A stretch of DNA of 64,000 bases from JAGVPT01 sp963717445 (GTDB taxonomy: Bacteria > Bacteroidota > Ignavibacteria > UBA10030 > UBA8401), in the NCBI GenBank assembly GCA_963717445.1, contig OY970334.1:2170001-2234000 (forward strand). Reading direction: 5' to 3'. The position numbers were made by a program, and so were the translations under genes. The notes under the pieces were generated by a model, which was not told where the DNA came from, did no database searches, and was given only the letters and a program-made list of their open reading frames with translations. Below are positions 53,035 through 60,673 of this stretch, piece after piece; the stretch's first letter is position 1, and each line of letters starts with the position of its first letter.

Positions 53035-54429
53035 TCATGTCAAATGAAAGGCATCATGGATCGCCTGCACTGCTTTGTACACCTCCGGCTGCTCGACGAC
53101 AAGCGAAATGTTCAGCTCTGACGATCCCTGAGCAATGGCGACAATATTCACGTTGGCATTGGCAACAGCGGTAAAGGTCTTTCCTGCGATCCCGCGCATT
53201 CCCTTCATTCCCTCGCCGACAACTGCAACGATGGAAACATTTTCCTGCAGTTTAATATCGTCGACGATTTTCTTTGCAATATCAACTTCGAATTCGTTTC
53301 GAAGCTCCGCAACCGCCCTCCCACAATCTTTCTGCGGAATAACGACGCAGACGTTATGCTCCGACGAAGCCTGGGATATCATCATAACGTTTACGTTGAC
53401 GCGGGCGAGCGAGGAAAAAATCCGTGCGGAAATTCCCGGAACTCCAACCATGCCGTTCCCTTCGATCGAAACAAGGCTCAAATTGTCGATGGATGTAATG
53501 TTTTTCACGAATCGTTCAGCCGTGAGCGTCGACCGCGAAATCAACGTGCCCGGATGTGACGGGTTGAAGGTGTTTTTTATTCTGATTGGAATGTTTTTCT
53601 CGATCGCCGGCATCATTGTTTTCGGGTGGATGACTTTTGCGCCGAAGTACGACATTTCTGCCGCTTCACGATAGGAAATTTCCGGCAATACTTTTGCGCC
53701 CTTCACGTACCGCGGGTCTGCGGTCATAACGCCGTCGACGTCGGTCCATATCCAAATTTCTTCGCTGTCGAGCGCGGCGCCAACAATTGATCCCGTGTAA
53801 TCCGAGCCGCTGCGGCCAAGCGTTGTCGTCAATCCATCCTCGGTACTTCCGATAAAACCCGTCACAACCGGCACAATGTTTTTTTCGATCAACGGAATGA
53901 GCGTCTTTTTTATGTTTTCATTGGTCACGGAAAAGTCAACCGCCGCTTCCCCAAAATGATTATCGGTGCGAATAAGCGTCCTGGCATCGACGAATTCAGC
54001 CGTCATGTCGTGGTCGCTCAAAATCGCGGCAAGCTGCAAACACGAAAGAATCTCACCGAACGAAGCGATAGCGTCGAGGGAACGCACGCTCAGCTCCTTC
54101 AATAAGCTGACACCCCGATAGAGGTTCGACAATTCATCGATGAGTACGGAATGACGATGGATCAGCTCTTTGTGGCGGACCGCGTGTTTCAATAATGTAT
54201 TCGCAACGTTAAGATGCTTTTCTTTCAGTCCATCGACGTTTTTTTTCACCCGGTCGTTCTCTCGTTGCACGGCAAGTTGAGCGGTGTCGAGCAGTGTATT
54301 TGTCACTCCTGCCATTGCCGATGCAACGACCACCGGGCGTTGGGGCAAAAACGAGTGAACAATAGCAGCAACTTCTTGAAGACGTTGAATATCGCCGACG
54401 GAGGTCCCGCCGAATTTCATTGTTATCAT
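53035..54429 (-). CDS. lysC: Aspartate kinase LysC (monofunctional, two ACT domains)
   Basis: First committed step of lysine, threonine and methionine synthesis. The kinase domain starts with MKFGGTSVGDIQRL and holds TTLGRSGSDYTGSIVGAAL and WTDVDGVMTADPRYV; two ACT domains (SLVSIEGNGMVGVPGISARI, IVAVVGEGMKGMRGIAGKTF) at the C-terminus sense the end product. There is no fused homoserine dehydrogenase. The ATG has AGGAC upstream, lying only 18 bases after the T-run of the attenuator, so its expression should be set by threonine supply. Confidence 0.96.
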   Translation of the reverse strand: MITMKFGGTSVGDIQRLQEVAAIVHSFLPQRPVVVASAMAGVTNTLLDTAQLAVQRENDRVKKNVDGLKEKHLNVANTLLKHAVRHKELIHRHSVLIDELSNLYRGVSLLKELSVRSLDAIASFGEILSCLQLAAILSDHDMTAEFVDARTLIRTDNHFGEAAVDFSVTNENIKKTLIPLIEKNIVPVVTGFIGSTEDGLTTTLGRSGSDYTGSIVGAALDSEEIWIWTDVDGVMTADPRYVKGAKVLPEISYREAAEMSYFGAKVIHPKTMMPAIEKNIPIRIKNTFNPSHPGTLISRSTLTAERFVKNITSIDNLSLVSIEGNGMVGVPGISARIFSSLARVNVNVMMISQASSEHNVCVVIPQKDCGRAVAELRNEFEVDIAKKIVDDIKLQENVSIVAVVGEGMKGMRGIAGKTFTAVANANVNIVAIAQGSSELNISLVVEQPEVYKAVQAIHDAFHLT

Positions 54430-54446
54430 AATGCAAAAGTCCTAAA

Positions 54447-54520
54447 ACAAAAAAAGCCTCGAGTGCTCTTCGAGGCTTCGTGGGGGTGATGGTAAATTTA
54501 TATACACGAAAGCGCTCGAA
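54447..54520 (-). promoter_or_regulatory. Threonine attenuator: terminator and competing antiterminator
   Basis: On the minus strand the stem AAGCCTCGA/TCGAGGCTT (54454-54478) with a seven-base loop is followed by seven T, an intrinsic terminator 18 bases before lysC. Its 5' arm with flank, CACGAAGCCTCGAA (54469-54482), can instead pair with TTCGAGCGCTTTCGTG (54505-54520) inside the leader-peptide gene, leaving only two short bulges. The two structures are mutually exclusive, as in classical ribosome-stalling attenuators. Confidence 0.85.
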
Positions 54521-54569
54521 CGCAGGGCGTCGGAAGCGTGGTCGTAGTTATTGTCGTTGATGTGTTCAT
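54498..54569 (-). CDS. Threonine-rich leader peptide (thrL-like)
   Basis: 23-codon ORF from ATG 54569 to TAA 54498-54500. It begins MNTSTTITTTTLPTP and ends CVRALSCI; eight of its 23 residues are Thr, with one Ile within the Thr run, much like E. coli ThrL. Its ATG overlaps the leuB stop (ATGA), implying translational coupling. The antiterminator segment lies within its last codons: a ribosome stalled at Thr codons leaves that segment free to pair with the terminator arm, whereas one that reaches the stop covers it. It is followed by lysC-thrC-thrB. Confidence 0.85.
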   Translation of the reverse strand: MNTSTTITTTTLPTPCVRALSCI

Positions 54570-55639
54570 GATGTCAAAATTGCGGAACAGAGCCGTTCCC
54601 CCATCTCTTTGGTTCCAATGCGTTTTGAATTCTCCGTCATAATATCGGGAGTTCGGAATCCATTATCAAGCACTTTTTCGATCGCAGACTCAACGTCGTC
54701 GGCCTCTTGTTGAAGGTTGAACGAATACCGAAGCATCATAGCAACCGAGGCGATCGTAGCAATGGGATTTGCTTTGTCCTGTCCCGCGATATCGGGTGCA
54801 CTTCCGTGGACAGGCTCGTAGAGTGCGACGTTTCCACCCAAGCTTGCCGACGCCAGCATGCCGATAGAACCGGTCAGCATCGCCGCCTCGTCGCTCAAAA
54901 TATCACCGAACATGTTTTCCGTGACAATGACGTCGAACTGCCGCGGATTGCGAACAAGCTGCATTGCACAGTTATCAACATACATGTGCGAGAGTTCGAT
55001 GTCGTGATATTGTTTTGCAACTGCCGTTACCGTCTTTCGCCAGAGCTGAGATGTTTCGAGGATGTTTGCCTTGTCGACCGAACAGACTTTTTTTCTCCTC
55101 TTCATCGCAATGTCGAACGCACTCTTTGCAATGCGCTGAATTTCCGATTCAGAATAAACGAGCGTGTTTGTTCCAACCGGTTCACCGTTTTTCGTTTCAA
55201 TACCGCGCGGGGTTCCGAAATAAATTCCGCCGGTCAACTCGCGAACAACGACAATATCGACTCCCTTGATTACTTCCCGCTTCAGCGTTGATGCATCAAT
55301 AAGCGCAGAAAAAGTTTTCGCCGGTCGGATATTGGCATACAATCCAAGATTTTTTCGCAGCCCAAGAAGCGCCTGCTCGGGCTTCAGATGTGGGGGGTTG
55401 TTGTCCCACTTCGGCCCTCCGACTGCCCCGAGCAACACAGCATCACTCGCACGGCAGCTTGCCAACGTCTCTTCCGGAAGCGGAATCCCGACGGCGTCCA
55501 AAGCCGCCCCGCCGGCGAGCGCTTGCGTAAATGTGAATTGATGTCCATATTTTTTTGAAACCGTTTCTAGAATTTTAACTCCACCCGCAACCACTTCCTG
55601 TCCTATGCCGTCGCCGGGTATTACCGTGATAGTATACAA
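54566..55639 (-). CDS. leuB: 3-Isopropylmalate dehydrogenase LeuB
   Basis: Oxidative decarboxylation step of leucine synthesis, 357 residues from TTG 55639 (MYTITVIPGDGIGQEVV; no in-frame ATG fits). The family motifs LLGAVGGPKWDN, RELTGGIYFGTPRG, ELSHMYVDNCAMQLVRNP and the C-terminal signature NMFGDILSDEAAMLTGSIGM are intact. It is preceded by proC and leuD in the same direction and its stop overlaps the Thr leader. No leuC or leuA is present in the window. Confidence 0.96.
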   Translation of the reverse strand: MYTITVIPGDGIGQEVVAGGVKILETVSKKYGHQFTFTQALAGGAALDAVGIPLPEETLASCRASDAVLLGAVGGPKWDNNPPHLKPEQALLGLRKNLGLYANIRPAKTFSALIDASTLKREVIKGVDIVVVRELTGGIYFGTPRGIETKNGEPVGTNTLVYSESEIQRIAKSAFDIAMKRRKKVCSVDKANILETSQLWRKTVTAVAKQYHDIELSHMYVDNCAMQLVRNPRQFDVIVTENMFGDILSDEAAMLTGSIGMLASASLGGNVALYEPVHGSAPDIAGQDKANPIATIASVAMMLRYSFNLQQEADDVESAIEKVLDNGFRTPDIMTENSKRIGTKEMGERLCSAILTS

Positions 55640-55660
55640 AGATTTCTGCTTTCGATGGTT

Positions 55661-55720
55661 GGTGTTCTGTTTTCTGTGTCCTGAGTTCTGAGTCCTGAGT
55701 CCTGGGTCCTGAGTTCTTGA
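55661..55720. repeat. Degenerate tandem repeat with CCTGAGT units
   Basis: Units such as CCTGAGT, TCTGAGT and CCTGGGT follow one another in the proC-leuB gap, with period about seven bases. No spacers, so not CRISPR. It belongs to the class of quasi-periodic intergenic sequences in this half of the window. Confidence 0.75.
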
Positions 55721-55738
55721 CTGCCGGTCTCCAGATCT

Positions 55739-56626
55739 TCATTTATTAATCAATTCACTCAATTCTTTCGACCGTCTCGTTGCCGTTGCCACGGCGTTAA
55801 TGAGCATCGAACGGAGCCCGTGTGATTCGAGCTCGTGCACGGCATTGATCGCCGTTCCTCCCGGCGTCGTGACCTGGTCGCGCAAAATTGCAGGATGAAG
55901 GTTTGATTCTTTCACAAGCTTTGCGGACCCAAGCACTGTTTGAACGGCAAGTTTCGTCGCAATGTCGCGGGGTAATCCCATTTTTACCCCGCCGTCGATA
56001 AGCGCCTCGATGACCATGTAAATGTAAGCCGGGCCGCTGCCGCTCAAACCGGTCACCGCATCGAGTTGTGATTCTTCGACCACAACCACCTCGCCGACAG
56101 CTTCGAAAATAGAAATCGCAATGCGTTGATGTTCTTCGGTTACGAAACGCCCGAACGATACCGCGGTCGCTCCTTCGTCAACCGTAGAAGCAATGTTCGG
56201 CATAGCACGGACAATCGGGTTGTTTTTTCCGGTGCGCTGAAGTATCGAATCGATCGTCACGCCGGCCGCAATGGAAATCACCAACTGGTCTTCGCGCAAA
56301 GTCCCTTGTATTTCATCGAGAACTTTTCCGATCGTGTACGGCTTCACGCAGAGCATGATGATGTCGGCAAATTGAGCGGCCTGCACGTTGTCCAGCGTGT
56401 GATTGATTTTCCATTTCGACCCGAGCTTTTCGAGCTTCGCGGAGTGGGTTCCGCTTGCGATAATTTTATCATGGGGTGCGAGTTTCGCGTCCAAAATTCC
56501 TCGCAGCAGAGACGTCCCCATGTTTCCCGCTCCAATAATCGCGATCGCGCGATTGAGGCTGATTTTTTCCCCCCGGGTTGAGGCCTCCTCGTTGGTCACA
56601 AATGTATATTCTTTTTTCTGTTCCAC
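55739..56626 (-). CDS. proC: Pyrroline-5-carboxylate reductase ProC
   Basis: Last step of proline synthesis, NAD(P)H-dependent, 295 residues. GTG 56626 has GAAGGAG upstream, which overlaps the end of leuD. An extra N-terminal stretch (about 26 residues) precedes the Rossmann motif AIIGAGNMGTSLLRGIL. The C-terminal domain has the family signature (LTGLSGSGPAYIYMVIEALI...GG, and DQVTTPGGTAINAVHELE). Between leuD and leuB, so leucine genes and proC are one transcript. Confidence 0.95.
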   Translation of the reverse strand: MEQKKEYTFVTNEEASTRGEKISLNRAIAIIGAGNMGTSLLRGILDAKLAPHDKIIASGTHSAKLEKLGSKWKINHTLDNVQAAQFADIIMLCVKPYTIGKVLDEIQGTLREDQLVISIAAGVTIDSILQRTGKNNPIVRAMPNIASTVDEGATAVSFGRFVTEEHQRIAISIFEAVGEVVVVEESQLDAVTGLSGSGPAYIYMVIEALIDGGVKMGLPRDIATKLAVQTVLGSAKLVKESNLHPAILRDQVTTPGGTAINAVHELESHGLRSMLINAVATATRRSKELSELINK

Positions 56627-56627
56627 G

Positions 56628-57194
56628 TTATCGCTCCTTCAACATTCCGGATTGCCTTGCATAGGAAAAAATCCCTCCGGCGCGAAGTATTCCTTCGATG
56701 TCGCCCAGGGGGTTCAATTGATAGACCACCTGCCGCGTGTTGTTCGTTAATGTGCCGTTCGAAGTATCGAGCGACAGCTCGTCCCCGGTTTTAATTTCTT
56801 GATACAAGTGTTTGCTCGTTTCAAACGGGGCGACAAAACCGCCGTCAATGGCATTCCTGTAAAAAATACGCGCATACGATTCAGCAACGACTGCCTCGAT
56901 GCCAGCAATGTCGAGTGCGACCGGAGCGTGTTCGCGCGAGGAACCGCATCCGAAATTCTTGCCTGCAACGATGATTTTGTATTCGGATTGCCAGTTTCCC
57001 TCTTTAATGAATGGGATGTTTCCCGCCGGCAAGCCGGACCCTTCGATCGGCACCCCCGATAATGCAAACTTGCCGTAATTCTTTTTTTCCTCCGGATCAT
57101 CGAGCTTATAGACCAAATGGACTGCCGGAATAATTTGATCCGTGTCGACATCATTCCCTAAAACAAATGCTTTGCCTGTTATGATATTTTTCAT
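56628..57194 (-). CDS. leuD: 3-Isopropylmalate dehydratase small subunit LeuD
   Basis: Swivelling domain of isopropylmalate isomerase, 188 residues: GNDVDTDQIIPAVHL near the N-terminus, then the conserved NFGCGSSREHAPVAL and the RIFYRNAIDGGF segment. The large subunit LeuC is not in this window. ATG 57194 lies close to a palindrome (57234-57293). proC starts one base after its stop. Confidence 0.95.
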   Translation of the reverse strand: MKNIITGKAFVLGNDVDTDQIIPAVHLVYKLDDPEEKKNYGKFALSGVPIEGSGLPAGNIPFIKEGNWQSEYKIIVAGKNFGCGSSREHAPVALDIAGIEAVVAESYARIFYRNAIDGGFVAPFETSKHLYQEIKTGDELSLDTSNGTLTNNTRQVVYQLNPLGDIEGILRAGGIFSYARQSGMLKER

Positions 57195-57233
57195 ATGATG
57201 TATAATAATAGTTTATGTTTTTGATTGTTGATC

Positions 57234-57293
57234 GGCCACCAAGACACGAAAATCCAGGGCAAGTTCACATCGTGAACTTAGTGCCTTGGTGGC
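57234..57293. repeat. Palindromic repeat between tag and leuD
   Basis: Outer arms GCCACCAAG (57235-57243) and CTTGGTGGC (57285-57293) are perfect. Inner arms AAGTTCAC and GTGAACTT (57261-57268, 57272-57279) enclose the loop ATC. The stop codon of tag lies in the inner arm. Confidence 0.8.
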
Positions 57294-57855
57294 TAAATGA
57301 TTGCTTTTTCCTAAAGCAGTTGATTGTATGGTCGTCAACCATGCCGACCGCCTGCATGAACGCATAACAAATTGTCGAGCCGACAAAGTTAAAGCCGCGT
57401 TTCTTTAAATCAGCGCTCATTGCATCCGATTCTGCGCTATTAGCCGGAACTTCTTTAAGGGTTTTCGGTTTGTTGTGCTTGATTTTCCCGCCGACAAACT
57501 TCCAGACATACGCATCGAAGCTTCCAAACTCTTTTTGAATATCCAGAAAAGCTTTTGCATTGCTGATCGTTGCGGCGACCTTCAATTTGTTCCGAACAAT
57601 GCCTTTGTTGCTAAGAAGAACTTTGACCTTTTTTCGGTCATAACGAGCAATTTTTTTCACGTCAAAGTTATCAAATGCTTTCCTATAATTCTCCCGTTTT
57701 CTCAAAATCGTTATCCAGCTCAAGCCTGCTTGAGCCCCTTCGAGAATGAGCATTTCAAACAACTTCCCGTCGTCATGAACGGGTATGCCCCATTCTTTGT
57801 CGTGATATTCAATATAGAGAGGATCAGCCCCGCTCCATGCGCATCGTTCCTTCAT
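57265..57855 (-). CDS. tag: DNA-3-methyladenine glycosylase I (Tag)
   Basis: Excises 3-methyladenine from alkylated DNA. 196 residues with CAWSGADPLYIEYHDKEWG at the N-terminus and the pocket motif LILEGAQAGLSWITILRKR; GFNFVGSTICYAFMQAVGMVDDH holds the helix-hairpin-helix region and part of the zinc site. The expected C-terminal His/Cys ligands appear in DDHTINCF. The last ten residues (FSHQGTKFTM) are encoded by the palindrome at 57234-57293, which also provides the stop codon. ATG overlaps the RidA stop by ATGA. Confidence 0.94.
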   Translation of the reverse strand: MKERCAWSGADPLYIEYHDKEWGIPVHDDGKLFEMLILEGAQAGLSWITILRKRENYRKAFDNFDVKKIARYDRKKVKVLLSNKGIVRNKLKVAATISNAKAFLDIQKEFGSFDAYVWKFVGGKIKHNKPKTLKEVPANSAESDAMSADLKKRGFNFVGSTICYAFMQAVGMVDDHTINCFRKKQSFSHQGTKFTM

Positions 57856-58253
57856 TTTCTCTTCCTCTTTTCTACGATTGCGTCAGCTTCAATTTCCAAT
57901 AATATTTCGGGGGAGATGAGCCGTCGTACTTCAACCATTGTCGCAGCAGGGCGTATAGTTTTAAAAAATTCCTGATGTGCCTTAGCAATTTTTTCCCAAT
58001 CGTCAATATTAACGACAAACGTCCGCGTCCGCACGACATCGTTCAAGCTTGCCCCAGCCTTCTTCAGCGCTGATTCAATATTCCTGATCGCTTGCACAGC
58101 CTGAGCATACGGGTCGCCAACGCCGACAATTTTTCCCCCCGTGTCAGTTGCCGTGGTTCCCGACACAAAAACTTTGTTTCCTATTTGAACAGCCCGCGAA
58201 TAACCGACAATAGGTTCCCACGGTGTTCCGCTGGAAATATTTTTTCGCTTCAT
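57852..58253 (-). CDS. RidA-family enamine/imine deaminase
   Basis: Rid/YER057c/UK114-type trimeric protein of 133 residues that hydrolyses reactive enamines or related intermediates. Visible: VGYSRAVQIGNKVFVSGTTA, DPYAQAVQAIRNIESALKKAG and VVRTRTFVVNIDDWEKIAKAH. The usual RidA arginine position is at VEVRRLISPEILLEIEADAI, so the active-site Arg is present. Between an amidase gene and tag; its stop overlaps the tag ATG (ATGA). Probably a metabolite-damage or amidase-linked function. Confidence 0.88.
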   Translation of the reverse strand: MKRKNISSGTPWEPIVGYSRAVQIGNKVFVSGTTATDTGGKIVGVGDPYAQAVQAIRNIESALKKAGASLNDVVRTRTFVVNIDDWEKIAKAHQEFFKTIRPAATMVEVRRLISPEILLEIEADAIVEKRKRK

Positions 58254-58256
58254 GCT

Positions 58257-59927
58257 TTACTCTTCCAATTTCGGGTGCTTGAGGTGAAAGTCCGTCGCAT
58301 CTTGATATTGCTTAGCTACGGCAAGCAGTGTCGCTTCATCAAACAATTTTCCGAGGAAGGTGATGCTCGTTGGTGTTCCTTTTTTTGAAAATCCGTTAGG
58401 CACAACAACACAGGGATTTCCGGTAAGATTTGTCAGAAGTGAATTGTCTCCATCAAACGGCGGCGCGACAATCACATCGACTTTCTTCATTAGTTTCGCC
58501 ATTTCTTGAATAGCGAGATACCGCACGCGATTCGCCTGAATGTATTCGACGGCCGGAATAAACCGCGCGGTTCGAAAAATATTCGGCCATGAATCTTTAG
58601 CTTGTCGTACAAGCAGGCTATCTCTGCCGCTCCGAGTCAAGCTGTCAAAAGAAGCGCCCGCTTCCGCGCTGAGAATAATGGAAAGGTCGCTGATCGGCAA
58701 CGCCGGGAGGGTCACCGGAATAAGTTTGGCTCCTAACCTTCGCAGCACTGCGAAGGATGAATCGTTGTTTTCCCGGTTTGCCTTCACACTATCGAAATCG
58801 TTCTTTAAATATCCAATTTTTAATCTGCTCAATGAAATGTTCGGATGATAGTTGAACGGAAGGTCGTATAACGTTTGGTCTTTCCCGTCTGGCCCGTAAA
58901 TGGCGTTGAACACCAAGGCGCAATCTTCAACGGTCCTGCAAATCGGCCCGATCTTATCCATCGACCAGGCGAGCGCCATTGCCCCGGATCTGCTCACCCG
59001 TCCGTACGTCGGTCGCAGCCCCGTCACCCCACACACGGAGCAGGGAGAAACAATCGATCCCCAGGTCTCCGTCCCGATAGCGAAGGCAACCAGTCCGGCA
59101 GATGTCGCAGAAGCCGAACCGGCAGAAGATCCGCTTGAGCCTTCTTTATAGTCCCACGGATTGCGGGTCATCCCGCCGAACCACACATCGTCCATGGCAA
59201 GCTCACCCATTGAGAGTTTTGCAACAAGAACGGCTCCCGCCTTTTCCAATTTTTTCACGACTGTTGCATCATCGTCGATCATCTGGTTCTTGAACGGAGG
59301 AGCTCCCCACGTCGTTGTATATTCTTTCGTCGAGAGCAAATCCTTGACGCCGCATGGAATTCCATGAAGCGGTCCGCGGTATTTTCCTGCCGCAATCTCG
59401 GCATCCGCCTGTGTAGCCTGTTTCATTGCCAGATCCTCGGTAAGCGTAATGACACAGAGAAGCTTAGGACCATACTTTTTCAAGCGGTTGAGGTACATTG
59501 TCGTCAACTGCACCGATGTTACTTTCCTTGTCCTGATCAACTCGGCAAGCTGCCCTACGGAGTAAAATGCGAGGTCTTCAAAATTTGCCGGCACGGTAAC
59601 ATTTCCTGCCGCGCTTGCTACGAATTGCTTTCGCACAGATTCAAATTTCATTCCGACGGGAATGGGATTGAATATCATCGCCGGGGGAATGTTGTTGGCC
59701 AGCTCAACCTTTCTAATGTTCTGGTAACTTGCCAGTTGGTCCTTCAGCCCGTCGAGCATCGAATCCCGTTTTGCATCGGTGAAATTCAGTCCAAATAATT
59801 TTTCCGCGCTCGTTACGACATCGCGCGTTATCGGCGACAACTTTTCTTCTTCAACCAACGCTCCGAGAAGAAAAAATACTGAACATGCAAACCCGGCGAT
59901 CAGCAGATATTTAGTGCGTTGATGCAT
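58257..59927 (-). CDS. Exported amidase (amidase-signature family)
   Basis: 556 residues from ATG 59927, with AAAGGAT upstream; the frame is open 12 codons farther up but the shorter start makes a proper N-terminal hydrophobic segment (LLIAGFACSVFFLLGALVEE). Amidase-signature motifs are present: GIPCGVKDLLSTK (catalytic Lys), KEGSSGSSAGSASATSAG (Ser-cis-Ser region) and ALAWSMDKIGPICRTVED. Family members hydrolyse amides from amino-acid, nitrile or peptidoglycan-like sources; the substrate here is open. RidA follows by three bases, so the pair may handle the same amine-containing compound. Confidence 0.88.
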   Translation of the reverse strand: MHQRTKYLLIAGFACSVFFLLGALVEEEKLSPITRDVVTSAEKLFGLNFTDAKRDSMLDGLKDQLASYQNIRKVELANNIPPAMIFNPIPVGMKFESVRKQFVASAAGNVTVPANFEDLAFYSVGQLAELIRTRKVTSVQLTTMYLNRLKKYGPKLLCVITLTEDLAMKQATQADAEIAAGKYRGPLHGIPCGVKDLLSTKEYTTTWGAPPFKNQMIDDDATVVKKLEKAGAVLVAKLSMGELAMDDVWFGGMTRNPWDYKEGSSGSSAGSASATSAGLVAFAIGTETWGSIVSPCSVCGVTGLRPTYGRVSRSGAMALAWSMDKIGPICRTVEDCALVFNAIYGPDGKDQTLYDLPFNYHPNISLSRLKIGYLKNDFDSVKANRENNDSSFAVLRRLGAKLIPVTLPALPISDLSIILSAEAGASFDSLTRSGRDSLLVRQAKDSWPNIFRTARFIPAVEYIQANRVRYLAIQEMAKLMKKVDVIVAPPFDGDNSLLTNLTGNPCVVVPNGFSKKGTPTSITFLGKLFDEATLLAVAKQYQDATDFHLKHPKLEE

Positions 59928-59995
59928 ATTCCCATCCTTTGCAATCTTAGGGGGGTGAGTCATGAAAGAAGATTTTGCGCCAGCATGAACCTTCC

Positions 59996-60027
59996 CTCAA
60001 CTCTTAATTCTTAATTCATCATTCTTA
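59996..60027. repeat. Quasi-periodic TTAAGAATT repeat after the PEBP gene
   Basis: Plus-strand CTTAATTCTTAATTC with another ATTCTTAATT close by. The stop codon of the PEBP gene (TAA) adjoins it. One of several short periodic sequences next to gene ends in this half of the window. Confidence 0.55.
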
Positions 60028-60028
60028 A

Positions 60029-60580
60029 TTATCTTTTGTATTTTCCCATCAGTTGCCCTTCTCCAAGAATATGTCCTTCCATCGCTTTTAACAACTGCGC
60101 TTTTGTCGCACCGGTTTCCAATGAGAGCACGACGCTAAGTGCGTATAGCTTGAAGAAATACCGATGCGTTCCTCCGGGCGGGCACGGACCGTCGTAACCG
60201 AGTTGCCGGGAGTCGTTGATACCCTGCCGCGCTCCATTTTTCAGTGTCGAGTGCTGCGGGATATTCTCCGAAAGTCCCTTCGCGTCGCCGGGAATATTGA
60301 AAAGCACCCAGTGGACCCACGTGCCGTGGGGTGCGTCCGGGTCATCTGTGATCAGTGCGAGGCTTTTCGTTCCTGTTGGAATATTCGACCATTCAAGTGG
60401 CGGAGAAATATTTTCATCATCGCAGGTGTATTTTTTGGGAATCATCTCTCCTTCTTTGAAGGCCGTGCTGCTGATATTGATATTCATTGCCGTATCTCCT
60501 TTCGCTGGTGATGGAGTATACCCAAGAGCCTTTCCCGAAAAAAGAAGAGCGAAGGCAACACTCAGAAGAGCGATATTCAT
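60029..60580 (-). CDS. Exported YbhB/YbcL-type phosphatidylethanolamine-binding protein
   Basis: Raf-kinase-inhibitor-like protein, 183 residues from ATG 60580, which opens a signal peptide (MNIALLSVAFALLFSGKALG); the longer frame from TTG 60643 would hide it. Family motifs are PPLEWSNIP, SLALITDDPDAPHGTWVHWV, and GYDGPCPPGGTHRYFFKLYA with the ligand-pocket DPDAP/H residues. The function in bacteria is unclear; periplasmic location is inferred. Not in an evident operon: ppc ends 94 bases upstream. Confidence 0.88.
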   Translation of the reverse strand: MNIALLSVAFALLFSGKALGYTPSPAKGDTAMNINISSTAFKEGEMIPKKYTCDDENISPPLEWSNIPTGTKSLALITDDPDAPHGTWVHWVLFNIPGDAKGLSENIPQHSTLKNGARQGINDSRQLGYDGPCPPGGTHRYFFKLYALSVVLSLETGATKAQLLKAMEGHILGEGQLMGKYKR

Positions 60581-60673
60581 GATGACGTCTTTCGTCTTCG
60601 ATTTCTCACGGCGTAATATCTTTCTGTTTGAACAAAGAATCAACAGCCACCAATGGGAACTGTCATGTGATTT

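Noticed and set aside
55661..55720. CCTGAGT tandem considered as CRISPR or attachment site
   Set aside because: Seven-base units without spacers and no integrase nearby.
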